Assembly (NCBI GenBank): GCA_900548905.1
Contig: URMK01000027.1
Location: 1 to 64,000 of the forward strand
Direction: 5' to 3'
Length of the DNA: 64,000 nucleotides
Source: an uncultured Lachnospiraceae bacterium
Lineage (GTDB): Bacteria; Bacillota; Clostridia; Lachnospirales; Lachnospiraceae
Made by a program: the position numbers and the translations under genes. How positions within the stretch are numbered: the stretch's first letter is position 1; each line of letters begins with the position of its first letter. A model generated the notes under the pieces. It saw only the letters and a list, made by a program, of their open reading frames with translations. It was not told the origin of the DNA and did not search any database. Below are positions 1-9,752 of the stretch, piece after piece.

Positions 1-117
1 TTCCGTCTTTTAAAAGGTGGTGGTAAAGCTAAATATCAATATGTCAGTACACTAGATGAATCCATATTACTACGTTCTGACTTGGAATGTTTTTGTAAAT
101 ATACAGTTAATGAGTAA
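1..117 (+). CDS. 3' end of an unidentified gene (partial)
   Basis: An open frame runs from the first base to a TAA at 115-117 and gives 38 residues ending in CKYTVNE. It starts outside the window. The fragment is basic in its first third (RLLKGGGKAKYQ) and shows no motif I recognise. About 200 A/T-rich bases separate it from the first transporter gene, so it probably belongs to a different transcription unit. It could also be chance read-through at the window edge. Confidence 0.35.
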   Translation, partial: FRLLKGGGKAKYQYVSTLDESILLRSDLECFCKYTVNE

Positions 118-313
118 AAAAAACCATAATAAAATGTAAAATGCTCTGTAATAAATATCGATTTTGTATAAAAAGTCGGACTTCGCAAAAAAAATGGTTA
201 GATTTTGCGTAGGTACTCTTTAAGCTACCATGCTATATTAAGCATGTAAAAAAATAGATGATTGAATTAACAGTTTTTAAACGGTATTAATATTGGTAAT
301 CAGGGGGTACGGA

Positions 314-1243
314 ATGAGAAAGCAAGCAGAACAAAAATCGTCGAATTTAGTAAAACGTATATGGAATTGTAAATGGCTGTATTTAATGTTACTCCCCGTA
401 ATAGTTTATTATGTTGTTTTTAAATATGTTCCGATGTATGGAATTACTATGGCATTTAAAGATTACAATGTGTTTAAAGGTGTTTTGGGCAGTCCATGGT
501 GTGGTCTTGATGTTTTTGAAAAGATATTTGCCAATAAAAATTTTTGGCTGACAATCAGGAATACTCTTTTACTGAATATATCTACACTTGCGGTTAGTTT
601 TCCTCTGACGATTATAGTTTCATTAATGCTTAATGAAATTATGAGTGTGAAATTTAAAAAAATAACTCAATCTATTCTTTATTTGCCTCATTTTATTTCA
701 TGGGTAGTAGTAGCAGGAATAGCAACAAATCTTTTTTCTCAGCAGGGAGGAACGATAAATCAGATATTAAATTCCTTAGGGTTTCCATCGATTCCTTTTT
801 TGAGTGATGAGAGCTGGTGGATTTTCACCTATATTATTTGTAATGTATGGAAGGAAATCGGGTGGGGGACCATTATTTATCTGGCAGCTTTAACCGGTGT
901 AGATGAATCTCTTTATGAGGCGGCTTATTTAGATGGAGCAACAAAATTGCAGCGGTTAATTTATATTACACTTCCATCTATAAAGTCAGTCATAGTTACA
1001 ATGCTTATTCTGCAGATTTCTAAGATGATGACAATAGGCTTGGATGCACCATTGCTTCTGGGCAACAACAAAGTTATGGGAGTATCTGAAGTTATCAGTA
1101 CTTATACGTACAGGTTGGGTATTGAACGGGCAAAATACAGTGATTCAACAGCAATTGGTCTTTTCCAGTCAGTGATTAATATAATTATCCTATTTGCTGC
1201 AGACAGGTTTGCCAAGGCGATAGGTGAAGAAGGTATTATTTAG
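314..1243 (+). CDS. ABC sugar importer permease, LplB/PotB type (importer 1)
   Basis: Integral membrane subunit of an oligosaccharide ABC importer, 309 residues. It has about six hydrophobic segments, the first just after the basic N-terminus (WLYLMLLPVIVYYVVF). The cytoplasmic EAA loop that docks the ATPase is clear near the last third (YEAAYLDGATKLQRLIYITL). The C-terminus ends in the family-typical DRFAKAIGEEGII. I chose ATG 314 because GGGGG at 303-307 sits at ribosome-site distance; an in-frame GTG at 293 lies upstream of it. The partner permease follows after 13 bases and the lipoprotein after that, so the three form one importer operon without an ATPase gene. A weak promoter-like pair (TTGAAT 262-267, TATTAA 285-290) lies just upstream. 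The substrate is not readable from the sequence. Confidence 0.9.
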   Translation: MRKQAEQKSSNLVKRIWNCKWLYLMLLPVIVYYVVFKYVPMYGITMAFKDYNVFKGVLGSPWCGLDVFEKIFANKNFWLTIRNTLLLNISTLAVSFPLTIIVSLMLNEIMSVKFKKITQSILYLPHFISWVVVAGIATNLFSQQGGTINQILNSLGFPSIPFLSDESWWIFTYIICNVWKEIGWGTIIYLAALTGVDESLYEAAYLDGATKLQRLIYITLPSIKSVIVTMLILQISKMMTIGLDAPLLLGNNKVMGVSEVISTYTYRLGIERAKYSDSTAIGLFQSVINIIILFAADRFAKAIGEEGII

Positions 1244-1256
1244 GAGGGATAATAAA

Positions 1257-2144
1257 ATGGCTGTAGAATCTTTTAAGAAAAGAAAAAAAATAACGGTTGG
1301 AGTGGGAATGAACTATTGTTTAATAACATTGTTGGCATTCGCGTGTTTATATCCATTCCTGAATGTAATTGCGTACTCGTTAAGCGGATACAATGCGGTG
1401 CTATCCGGAAAGGTAACGTTTTATCCTATTGATTTTAATTTAGAGGCATATAAACAAATTCTTGGGAAAACGCAGATTTGGCTTTCTATGCGTTCTACCA
1501 TAATTGTAACTTTGCTTGGTACTGCATTGAGTTTACTTTTGACTCTGTTTGCTGCATACGTTTTGTCAAGGGATTATCTTCCGGGAAGAAAATTTTTCAC
1601 AGGCTTGATTTTATTTACTATGTATTTTGGAGGAGGTATGATTCCGACTTTTTTGGTGGTAAAAAATCTTGGGCTATATGATACACTCGGGGCTCTTTTT
1701 ATACCACAGTCGGTAAATGTTTTTAATTTTATTGTCATGCGGACTTTTTTTAGGGAGTTACCAAAAGAGTTAGAAGAGGCGGCAAGAATTGATGGAGCAT
1801 CCGATATACAGGTATTGTTTAGAATAATTCTTCCGCTGTCACTTCCAATCATTGCTACAATAGGCTTATTTTATGCAGTTGGTTATTGGAACAGTTATTT
1901 TGATGCACTTTTGTATATTCAAAATCCTGATAAGTATACATTACAGTTAAGACTGCGTAGTCTGTTATTTGGCGGGGAACTGAATAATTCCGGAGCGAAT
2001 CTGGAGGGAATTGGTACACAGGTCATGACACAATCACTAAAAATGGCTACAGTAGCGGTATCAACTATTCCCATACTTCTGGTATATCCCTGGCTGCAGA
2101 AATATTTTGTAAAAGGTGTTATGGTAGGCTCTATAAAAGGTTGA
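1257..2144 (+). CDS. ABC sugar importer permease, YtcP/MalG type (importer 1)
   Basis: Second membrane subunit of importer 1, 295 residues, of the CUT1 family inner-membrane component type. The EAA loop reads EEAARIDGASDIQVLFRIILP. The C-terminus QKYFVKGVMVGSIKG is the hallmark of YtcP-like permeases and recurs in the other YtcP-type permeases of this window. ATG 1257 is preferred because TAGGAGGGAT directly precedes it; an in-frame ATG at 1224 would overlap the upstream gene. It should form a heterodimer with the product of 314-1243 and be driven by an ATPase encoded elsewhere. Confidence 0.9.
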   Translation: MAVESFKKRKKITVGVGMNYCLITLLAFACLYPFLNVIAYSLSGYNAVLSGKVTFYPIDFNLEAYKQILGKTQIWLSMRSTIIVTLLGTALSLLLTLFAAYVLSRDYLPGRKFFTGLILFTMYFGGGMIPTFLVVKNLGLYDTLGALFIPQSVNVFNFIVMRTFFRELPKELEEAARIDGASDIQVLFRIILPLSLPIIATIGLFYAVGYWNSYFDALLYIQNPDKYTLQLRLRSLLFGGELNNSGANLEGIGTQVMTQSLKMATVAVSTIPILLVYPWLQKYFVKGVMVGSIKG

Positions 2145-2201
2145 CAATTATAGCGTGTTTATTGCTGTAATTATAAATTATGTGAAAAGGAAGGTATGTC
2201 T

Positions 2202-3848
2202 ATGAAGAAAAAGAGTATAACTGTTTTGTTGGCAATGACCTTAACAGCAATCAATGTAACCGGGTGCGGCAGTTCCGGAGTAAAAACAGATACGATGAGT
2301 ACAAGTACTGAATCTGTTACATCTGATGTGGGCAGTGAAATGGTGGAAGAAGGACAATATCGGACAACTTATGGAGATAAACAGTTTGATGATATAACAA
2401 TTACAGTAGAATTATTTGATCGAAGCAATGCTCCCGAGGGATCTACAATTACAGAAAATAAGTGGGTAGATTATGTAAATGTAGAAATGGGAAAGGTAGG
2501 TATTCATGTAGAATTTGTACCAGTTCCAAGATGGGATGAGGTTACTAAAATGCAGACCATGGTAGCATCTGGAACTGCTCCTGATTTGACTTTAACATAT
2601 ACATATGCTTATGCTGAGGAATATTATAAACAGGGAGGGACATGGGATTTATCCCCATTTATTGACGGCAAGGGCCAGGCAGAAAACATGAAAGCTTATC
2701 TGGGCGAAAATGTTCTGGATATTGGAAGAAATGCGGACGGTGAACTTTATGGTGTTGTTGCAAAGAGGGCAACAACGGCAAAATCTAATCTTTTTATACG
2801 TAAGGATTGGCTGGATGATCTGGGGGTGGATATACCATCAACGCCGGATGAGCTTTATAATGTAATAGAACTGATGGTAAACAATAATCCGGATGGAAGA
2901 AAAGATACAATAGGCGGGATCATATGGAATGCATGGAATACAAGGCTGGCATTTTCACAGATAGCGGGAGATCCTTTGAAGTCAAAGATTGGGAGCGGAG
3001 AGGATGCTGTTATAGATTATTATGATGATGGAATGCGTGATTATTATCGTTTCATGAATCGGATGTACAACGCAGGACTTTTAAATAAAGAATATTATAC
3101 GATGGATGAAGATACCTTCAAAAGCTATATCGTAACTGGCGCAGCAGCTTTTTTTGAATACAGCGTAAATGGAAGTGTAGATGTTATGCGGGGTTCAATA
3201 TTAAAAACATTGCAGGAAAATGTGCCGGATGCAGATATAGTTTCCATCCCTCCTTTAAAAAATGTTAACGATGGAAACCAGTATAGCGGTGCTTATGCAA
3301 ATGGAGGATTAATTGCGTTTTGTCCTCTTACCGCAGATGAAGAGAAAGTCGAAGCATGTATGACATATTTGGATTGGATGTGTTCAAAGGATGGTGGATT
3401 TGCTATATATCATGGCTTTGAAGGAGAGCATTTCGATTATGATGAAAATGGAATCCCGGTAGTTAAGGATGCTGAATACAATGCGCAGGATAAAGATTGG
3501 ATTAGGGCAGATTTATTTATTACTGGAAATCAGGGATATTTTGAAACGGTGGATGATTTTAATGTATGCACTTCAAAAGAGGCTCCCGGTTATGAGGAAC
3601 ATGTTATTGATAATTATGAAAATGCCTTAATTGGTACAATAGTAAATGATACGACATATACTTCGCTTTCTACATCTGAGTTGATTACAGATATTAACTT
3701 AGTGAAGGATGAGTATACAGTGAAATGTATTACTTGCCCGGAAGGTGAGTTTGATAAAACATTTGATGAATACATGAAAGGGCTTGAAGCAGCAGGGATT
3801 CAGACAATTATTGATGAAAGGACAGAGTATTTTACAGAACATGAATAA
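2202..3848 (+). CDS. Extracellular solute-binding lipoprotein, LplA/YtcQ type (importer 1)
   Basis: Lipid-anchored sugar-binding protein of about 548 residues that delivers substrate to the permeases at 314-2144. The N-terminus is a lipoprotein signal: basic MKKKS, a hydrophobic stretch, then the lipobox NVTGC with the modified Cys at about residue 22. A Ser/Thr/Glu-rich linker follows before the two-lobed binding fold. The motif GTAPDLTLTY (about residue 124 on) matches the usual 'ASGTAPDL' region of family 1 binding proteins. ATG 2202 gives a seven-base gap to AAGGAAGG (2187-2194); the in-frame ATG 2196 would be too close. A strong terminator follows, closing the operon. Confidence 0.9.
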   Translation: MKKKSITVLLAMTLTAINVTGCGSSGVKTDTMSTSTESVTSDVGSEMVEEGQYRTTYGDKQFDDITITVELFDRSNAPEGSTITENKWVDYVNVEMGKVGIHVEFVPVPRWDEVTKMQTMVASGTAPDLTLTYTYAYAEEYYKQGGTWDLSPFIDGKGQAENMKAYLGENVLDIGRNADGELYGVVAKRATTAKSNLFIRKDWLDDLGVDIPSTPDELYNVIELMVNNNPDGRKDTIGGIIWNAWNTRLAFSQIAGDPLKSKIGSGEDAVIDYYDDGMRDYYRFMNRMYNAGLLNKEYYTMDEDTFKSYIVTGAAAFFEYSVNGSVDVMRGSILKTLQENVPDADIVSIPPLKNVNDGNQYSGAYANGGLIAFCPLTADEEKVEACMTYLDWMCSKDGGFAIYHGFEGEHFDYDENGIPVVKDAEYNAQDKDWIRADLFITGNQGYFETVDDFNVCTSKEAPGYEEHVIDNYENALIGTIVNDTTYTSLSTSELITDINLVKDEYTVKCITCPEGEFDKTFDEYMKGLEAAGIQTIIDERTEYFTEHE

Positions 3849-3860
3849 ATGATGAAAAAG

Positions 3861-3890
3861 CAGGCGGTTTACAAACACCGCCTGTTTTTT
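3861..3890 (+). terminator. Rho-independent terminator after importer 1
   Basis: A perfect eight-pair stem (CAGGCGGT 3861-3868 with ACCGCCTG 3877-3884), an eight-base loop and a run of six T at 3885-3890, beginning 12 bases after the lipoprotein stop. Confidence 0.9.
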
Positions 3891-4218
3891 AGATAATAAA
3901 AATTATCGATTACTGAAACAACTATTTGTGAAAGTATATATTAGTTAAATTGCATAATCAAATAAGGATAATTATTAAGTATGATACAGTTGGATGATAT
4001 ACTGACAATATTACTTGTTAATGTAAGAACTGTGAATATAAGGTGTTCAAAATGATGACAAAATTGGGGGACAAATAACTTGTATAATATATTTGTATTA
4101 GCATTTAGTATAATGAAAACAGATAAATACCTAAAAAAGAGACATATTATATAAAAAATGGGCAATTAAAATAAATAATATATACCTCTATAATAAAATT
4201 GTAAAGGGGGTATCGATA
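3891..4218. other. Intergenic stretch upstream of importer 2
   Basis: About 330 A/T-rich bases with no convincing gene. A TATAAT at 4189-4194 lies about 25 bases before the start codon at 4219, but the hexamer 17 bases upstream (TTAAAA 4166-4171) is a poor -35 match. It may be the promoter of importer 2 under activator control. No riboswitch, repeat or clear operator was seen. Confidence 0.4.
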
Positions 4219-5172
4219 ATGAAAAGAAATAAAATGAGCTGGAAAGAATACAAAAGAACATTCAAAAAGCAAATGTCTTTGCAGATGTTTGTACTTTCCG
4301 GTATGGTGTATCTTTTAGTATTTAGTTTCATTCCTATGTTTGGAATTATTATGGCTTTCAAGAACTATGATATTTCTATGGGAATCAGCGGAATCTTTAC
4401 GAGCGAGTGGGTGGGTTTTAAATATTTTAAAGAATTTTTTACAGATTACCAGTTCCCGATGCTTATGAAGAATACCATAGGAATCAGCCTGCTGAAGCTG
4501 GTGTTTACGTTTCCGGTACCTATTATTTTTGCTATTATGCTGCATGATATTAAATGTCTTCCGTTTAAGAAGATTATTCAGACCTGCAGCTATCTTCCGC
4601 ATTTTATTTCCTGGGTAGTTATAGCAGGGATAGCAGCGCAGTTCTTTTCGTCTGCAGGTATCATTAATAAATTATTAATGTCATTGAATCTGATAAAGGA
4701 ACCGCTTGGATTTTTAAATGAAGCAAAATATTTTTGGGGACTGGCGGTAGGCCTGGATGTCTGGAAGGAAATGGGCTGGTGGACAATTGTATTTCTTGCA
4801 GCTATTGTTGGGGTAAGCCAGGATATGTATGAAGCGGCTATGATAGATGGAGCAGGACGACTGCAGAGAACCTGGTACATAACACTGCCTTCAATTAAGC
4901 CAACTATTGTTGTGGTATTGATTTTAGCATTAGGTAATCTGTTCGGAGGTGGTTTAAGCGGTTCTAACTTTGAGCAAAGTTACCTGCTTGGAAATACAAT
5001 GAACAGTTCAGCATCCACTATTCTGCAGACCTACGTATTTGATGTGGGACTTGCATTAGGGCGTTATTCTTATGCAACTGCAGTAGGTCTGATACAGTCA
5101 CTGGTATCTTTGGTACTTGTGTTCCTGAGCAACTTTGCATCAAAGAAACTTTCCGGTGTGGGCATTATATAG
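4219..5172 (+). CDS. ABC sugar importer permease, LplB type (importer 2)
   Basis: Membrane subunit of 317 residues, homologous to the permease at 314-1243. It has six or so hydrophobic segments, the typical FIPMFGIIMAFKNYD after the first of them, and the EAA loop YEAAMIDGAGRLQRTWYITL. The C-terminus ends LSGVGII. The start at 4219 is set by AAAGGGGG at 4203-4210. The partner permease follows after 11 bases. The adjacent YesM/YesN-type pair (7927-10544) is the likely regulator, as is usual for this importer class. Confidence 0.9.
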   Translation: MKRNKMSWKEYKRTFKKQMSLQMFVLSGMVYLLVFSFIPMFGIIMAFKNYDISMGISGIFTSEWVGFKYFKEFFTDYQFPMLMKNTIGISLLKLVFTFPVPIIFAIMLHDIKCLPFKKIIQTCSYLPHFISWVVIAGIAAQFFSSAGIINKLLMSLNLIKEPLGFLNEAKYFWGLAVGLDVWKEMGWWTIVFLAAIVGVSQDMYEAAMIDGAGRLQRTWYITLPSIKPTIVVVLILALGNLFGGGLSGSNFEQSYLLGNTMNSSASTILQTYVFDVGLALGRYSYATAVGLIQSLVSLVLVFLSNFASKKLSGVGII

Positions 5173-5183
5173 AGGGGGCTGCT

Positions 5184-6062
5184 ATGAATACTAAGATTAA
5201 AAGCAAAGAAGATATTATTCTGGACATTATTATATATGTGCTGTGTACACTTGTTTTTATTGTAACAGTGTATCCGTTCTGGTATGTATTTATTATTTCG
5301 CTGAATGAAGGAGTGGATACGGCACGCGGCGGTATTTATTTTTTGCCAAGAACTCTTACCCTGGATAATTTCAAAAAATTCATGACAGACATCACCTGGC
5401 TGAGAGCCTTATCTGTCAGTGTGGCAAGAACGGTATTGGGTACAGCCATTGGAGTTGTATTTACCATGATTGTTGCATATGGCCTCTCTTTTAAGGAACT
5501 GCTGAATCGTAAAGTATATATGACCTTAATTGTTATTACAATGTATTTTTCAGGCGGTATCATTCCCTACTATGTACTTTTACGAAGCCTTCATTTGATA
5601 AATACCTTTTATGTTTATATTATTCCGGGTGCGTTAAATACCTTTTTCCTGACAGTAGGGCTGTCATTTTTTATGAATATACCGGCATCCTTAAGAGAAT
5701 CGGCCAGGATAGACGGAGCTTCAGAGGTAACTATATTCAGAAAAATTATTATTCCCATATCAAAACCATTTGTGGCTACATTGGTTCTGTTTATTGGGGT
5801 GGGACAATGGAATAACTGGTTCGATTCAACTTTTTTTGTCAGGAACAAAGAATTGATGACTCTTTCGTTCCGGATGATGGAGGTTATCAACAAATCCAAG
5901 GTAAGCGCTACGGCGGCAGCAGCAGGTATCAGCAGTACTACCACTACGTTGTCTGTTCAGGCAGCGGCTATGATTATAGCCGTAGTTCCAATCGTTATGG
6001 TATATCCTTTTTTACAGAAATATTTTGTGACAGGTATGTTTGCCGGTTCCGTAAAAGAGTAG
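5184..6062 (+). CDS. ABC sugar importer permease, YtcP type (importer 2)
   Basis: Second membrane subunit of importer 2, 292 residues. The EAA loop is RESARIDGASEVTIFRKIII, with S in place of the first A of EAA. The tail QKYFVTGMFAGSVKE is a variant of the YtcP signature. The ribosome site AGAGGGGG (5171-5178) overlaps the stop of the upstream gene, indicating translational coupling. It pairs with the product of 4219-5172. Confidence 0.9.
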   Translation: MNTKIKSKEDIILDIIIYVLCTLVFIVTVYPFWYVFIISLNEGVDTARGGIYFLPRTLTLDNFKKFMTDITWLRALSVSVARTVLGTAIGVVFTMIVAYGLSFKELLNRKVYMTLIVITMYFSGGIIPYYVLLRSLHLINTFYVYIIPGALNTFFLTVGLSFFMNIPASLRESARIDGASEVTIFRKIIIPISKPFVATLVLFIGVGQWNNWFDSTFFVRNKELMTLSFRMMEVINKSKVSATAAAAGISSTTTTLSVQAAAMIIAVVPIVMVYPFLQKYFVTGMFAGSVKE

Positions 6063-6150
6063 TTTTTTAGTTTCAGTTAATAACAGGTTCGGTTATTTTC
6101 GATATTTAATCTATCGGAAAAATTATATAGTGAGAAAGGGAGAGAAAAAA

Positions 6151-7770
6151 ATGAGGAAAAAGATGATTAGTATCCTGCTTGCAGCAGCAATGACGGGAAC
6201 CCTTCTGATGGGGTGTGGAGGTTCTGCCGGAACAGAAAATACGGCTGCAGAAAATAAGCCGGCATCAGAGGCGGGGGAAGAAACCGGAGAAAAGGCGGTC
6301 GGGGAAAGTGAAGGAGCCGCTGTATCGGAAGATGTAACGACCTTAAGTGTTTATATTGATGCAAGCTGGTGGCCTACGGATAAGTGGGAGGGAATTATTC
6401 CTGAGGAAATTACGAAAAGAACCGGTGTTGCACTGGATGTAACGATAGCAACCGATGACAGCCAGCTTGGCCTGATGATCGCATCGAATGAACTTCCGGA
6501 TTTGGTTTTCACGGATAAGGAAATTTACAGACTGTCTAATTCTGATTTCTGTTATCCGCTGGAAGAGTTGATCGAACAGTACTGTCCTGAGAATGCGGAT
6601 GTATTTGATGATACCAGAAAGGCAATCGGAGAATCCCTCGGTACAGACGGAAAATACTATACCATACTGGATGTCTTTAATACCAGTGAAGAATGGAAGG
6701 ACAGCGGGGTTTCCAGCGGACAGTGCGTAATGGTGTACAGGCAGGATATTTATGAAGCTATGGGTTCTCCAAAACTAGAGAATGTGGATGATTTAATGAA
6801 TGTTCTGAAAATGTGTAAGGAACAGTATCCAGATCTGATACCGCTGCAGCTTGGCGGAGTATGGAAACTGCAGTCCGTAGCAACTATGCTTGGAGCGGTA
6901 CCAACTAATAATTACGGATATAATACGGATGGCTCTGTTGTATATTATTCATCCCATGATAAATATTATGATTTCTTGAAATATGCTAATGAGATGGCAA
7001 GAAACGGCCTGATTACAGCAGAAGCATATGCGAGTGACAATGAGACGGATAATTATCAGGCATTATATAATGGAAATGTGTTTATGATGTCCATGTATCT
7101 TAAGGGAGATGATCTTGGAACCCAGATGAGCAGAATGAACGTGGAAAATCCGGATCTGCGTGTGCTTCCCAGCCTTGGTGAAGATCCTGTATCTACAGGA
7201 AAAGGATGGTGCGGTCTGTACATTACTAAAAACTGTTCGGATCCGGAAGCGGCAATCAAATTCCTGACTTATATGTACAGTGATGAAGGAAGCAGTCTTT
7301 CCAAGTTCGGAAGAGAAGGCATTGAATGGAATATGGAAGACGGCCAGATTGTATTTTCTGAAGAGTTTCTGGAAGGAATCCAGAACGATGATATTAGAAT
7401 TGCTACTTATAATAATCAGTACTATTTTGGCTGTGATGCGATTAAGGATGTAACGACAGGATTTGCTTTGTTTAGTGAAGAAAACAAGGCAGCAGCATTG
7501 ACATATATGGATGATCTTAAGTCAGCTCCGGAAATAGGCGTATCCATACCGAATTCCACTTCCGATGAAGGAGTTATCGATGCTAAGCTGGATGATGCGA
7601 TTCCCGCTGAGGAAGCTAAGGTTATCTTTGCTGGCAGTGACGATGAATTTGAGGCCGCTTATGCGCAGCTGCAGAAAGTAGCAAAACAAATCGGTGTAGA
7701 ACAGCTGAACGAATATATGACAAAGGCAGTGGCTGATAATTGTGAGAAGTTTGGCTTTGTAAAAGAGTGA
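6151..7770 (+). CDS. Extracellular solute-binding lipoprotein (importer 2)
   Basis: Sugar-binding lipoprotein of about 539 residues. The signal reads MRKKMISILLAAAMTGTLL followed by the lipobox LLMGC, then a Gly/Glu/Ala-rich linker of about 40 residues before the folded domain begins near LSVYIDASWW. The region IASNELPDLVFTD corresponds to the conserved 'sGelPDl' segment of the LplA/DUF3502-like binding proteins. ATG 6151 is preferred: GAAAGGGAGAG (6133-6143) precedes it. A GTG at 6130 is in frame but has no ribosome site. It is followed by a long hairpin (7802-7854) and then by a two-component system. Confidence 0.9.
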   Translation: MRKKMISILLAAAMTGTLLMGCGGSAGTENTAAENKPASEAGEETGEKAVGESEGAAVSEDVTTLSVYIDASWWPTDKWEGIIPEEITKRTGVALDVTIATDDSQLGLMIASNELPDLVFTDKEIYRLSNSDFCYPLEELIEQYCPENADVFDDTRKAIGESLGTDGKYYTILDVFNTSEEWKDSGVSSGQCVMVYRQDIYEAMGSPKLENVDDLMNVLKMCKEQYPDLIPLQLGGVWKLQSVATMLGAVPTNNYGYNTDGSVVYYSSHDKYYDFLKYANEMARNGLITAEAYASDNETDNYQALYNGNVFMMSMYLKGDDLGTQMSRMNVENPDLRVLPSLGEDPVSTGKGWCGLYITKNCSDPEAAIKFLTYMYSDEGSSLSKFGREGIEWNMEDGQIVFSEEFLEGIQNDDIRIATYNNQYYFGCDAIKDVTTGFALFSEENKAAALTYMDDLKSAPEIGVSIPNSTSDEGVIDAKLDDAIPAEEAKVIFAGSDDEFEAAYAQLQKVAKQIGVEQLNEYMTKAVADNCEKFGFVKE

Positions 7771-7801
7771 GTATTCCTGAAGTGTAACATGTCGGTAAAA
7801 G

Positions 7802-7854
7802 CAGGACGAATTCCATCGCAGATAATTAGGTGTCTGCGATGGGAATTCGTCCTG
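7802..7854. repeat. Long inverted repeat between lipoprotein and sensor kinase genes
   Basis: Left arm 7802-7822 (CAGGACGAATTCCATCGCAG plus A) pairs with right arm 7833-7854 over 21 pairs, with one extra G bulged in the right arm and a ten-base loop. There is no T-run after it, so it is not a standard intrinsic terminator. It could stabilise the 3' end of the importer message or lower read-through into the kinase gene. Confidence 0.8.
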
Positions 7855-7926
7855 GTGTAATTGCAGGAAAGAATGTTTGTTTAAGTAATTTTCTTTGATA
7901 TAATTGAATCAGATGATAAATCAATT

Positions 7927-9696
7927 ATGCACCGGATAAATGTGTCAAAGAAAGCGCAGACAAATATGGAACAGCTGATTGAAATGTGGAATAAAACAAA
8001 GCTAGCAGGAAGAATCAGAAACATAAAACTGACAGAGAAACTAACAGTAATCTATTTACTCTTTGTATTGGTGCCGAGTATACTTACGGTTTATGTCATG
8101 AACGTTAATTATTACCATATACTGTGGGAAAAGTACTATCAGAATGCAGAGGGGGCTTACTTTTCAGAAGTGGATAATCTGGAAATCCGACTCAGTGATA
8201 TTGAAAAAGTTACGGCATATTTTACTTCGAATTCAGTCCTCCTGGAATATGCAGATACACCTGATATGACGATTGCGGAATCCGTATATGAGTATCTGAA
8301 GTATTTTGTGGGCGCATTTCAAAATGCCAGGAGTTCCAATCAGTTTGTTACATCTGTGACAATGTATACACAAGCATGGCATCCCTTTGAAATGAAGGGA
8401 ATATTGGAGAACCTGAAGACGGGCAGTATTCCGGAAGAAGTTTATGAGAAGATAACAGGGCAATGGATTGTAGAGCAGGATGGGGGCGATATTATATTGA
8501 ATTATTATCAGCCTGTTTATACTGCAGGGTATGTAAAATTCATTGGGGTTTTAAAAGTTAACGTAGACCCTGTTTTGTTGATGAACTGCTTTACGGAAGA
8601 AAAATTATATTTTCATTCAGACGATCAGCAAATCCGGTTTGTAAAGTCAGGTGATGATATTCAGATCTTGGCTTCTCTGCAAAATATCAGTAAATCAAAG
8701 GAAAGCCGTTTTTCTTATATCAGCACTAAAGACTCGTTGGTACTTAATGGGACTTTTATGACGGAAGTGATAATGCAGGAAGATTTTCTATATTCGCTGT
8801 TGACCGTACTTTTACCATCGCTTCTTATGCTTATGCTGCTCCCTCTAATATATCAAAGGCTTATGCATAAGCAGATGAAACGTATTTCCGGATTGTCGGA
8901 GTATATCAGCGAAATCCATACTGTGGATCCGGATCCCTATAAAGAAAAATGGGAATCTAATGATGAAATCGGTACATTGATACAGGTTTATAATCGTAAT
9001 ATCAAGGAAATTAACCGGCTGCTTAAAGAGATTGATATGGCAGAACTGCAGCGGAAGGATTCTGAATTTTATGCACTCCAGGCTCAGATTAAGCCGCATT
9101 TTTTATATAATACTCTTGAGAATATCAGAATGACGGCCGAACAGGAAAGGGATTTTCGCACATCGACTATGCTTGAAATTCTGGGCTCTTATATGAGATA
9201 TGGATTAAAGAAAAATCTGAAGTTTACATTACTGGCCAGTGAACTTCAGCATATCAGATATTACCAGCAGCTGATGGATGTCCGATTCCCGGGAAAAATC
9301 AAATTGGAGATTTCTGTATATACAGATATTTCGGAAATTACATGTCCTTATCTGATTTTTCAGCCTCTGATAGAAAATGCTATCAAGCATGGGATGGAAC
9401 CGGATGAATCCATCGATATCTGGGTTGAAATCCGTGAAGCATCAAAAGAAAGAACACAAAAAGATATTGAGATTAAAATCAGAAATAATGGCTACAGAAT
9501 TGAAGAGGACCGTCTGCAAGAATTGAAAGAACAGCTGATGACCGGTATCAATGATTCAGACGGACATGTCGGACTGAATAATATTAATTTCAGGCTGATA
9601 TCCTGTTATGGGCGCGAGTATTATATGAGGATTGACAGTGGTAAAAACAGGGGGTGTTTGTTTACCATATTTCTTCCTGTAAAGGAGCCTGTATAA
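7927..9696 (+). CDS. Sensor histidine kinase, YesM family
   Basis: Membrane sensor kinase of 589 residues that should phosphorylate the regulator encoded next. Transmembrane segments lie at about 39-59 and 287-308 with a roughly 225-residue extracellular sensor between them. A HAMP-like linker follows. The His_kinase motif QIKPHFLYNTLENI puts the phosphorylated His at residue 391. The ATPase N-box LIENAIKHG is near 481 and a G-box (GHVGLNNINFRL) near 546. No clear ribosome site precedes ATG 7927; in-frame ATGs at 7966 and 7984 are alternatives. Kinases of this class next to LplB-type importers usually sense the imported sugar or its binding protein. Confidence 0.9.
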   Translation: MHRINVSKKAQTNMEQLIEMWNKTKLAGRIRNIKLTEKLTVIYLLFVLVPSILTVYVMNVNYYHILWEKYYQNAEGAYFSEVDNLEIRLSDIEKVTAYFTSNSVLLEYADTPDMTIAESVYEYLKYFVGAFQNARSSNQFVTSVTMYTQAWHPFEMKGILENLKTGSIPEEVYEKITGQWIVEQDGGDIILNYYQPVYTAGYVKFIGVLKVNVDPVLLMNCFTEEKLYFHSDDQQIRFVKSGDDIQILASLQNISKSKESRFSYISTKDSLVLNGTFMTEVIMQEDFLYSLLTVLLPSLLMLMLLPLIYQRLMHKQMKRISGLSEYISEIHTVDPDPYKEKWESNDEIGTLIQVYNRNIKEINRLLKEIDMAELQRKDSEFYALQAQIKPHFLYNTLENIRMTAEQERDFRTSTMLEILGSYMRYGLKKNLKFTLLASELQHIRYYQQLMDVRFPGKIKLEISVYTDISEITCPYLIFQPLIENAIKHGMEPDESIDIWVEIREASKERTQKDIEIKIRNNGYRIEEDRLQELKEQLMTGINDSDGHVGLNNINFRLISCYGREYYMRIDSGKNRGCLFTIFLPVKEPV

Positions 9697-9752
9697 AGGT
9701 ATCGACAATGAAGAGACAGATTTACAGATGGTTTGGAATCTGGGGAGGGCAG

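Noticed and set aside
205..239. TTGCGT and TATATT as promoter of importer 1
   Set aside because: The spacing is 23 bases, too long for a sigma-A-type promoter.
229..245. Small inverted repeat CATGCT/AGCATG upstream of importer 1
   Set aside because: Only six pairs in A/T-rich DNA; not enough to call an operator or hairpin.
3941..4165. 74-codon open frame on the - strand in the gap before importer 2
   Set aside because: A/T-rich, no recognisable motif, no ribosome site and opposite to all neighbours; most likely chance.
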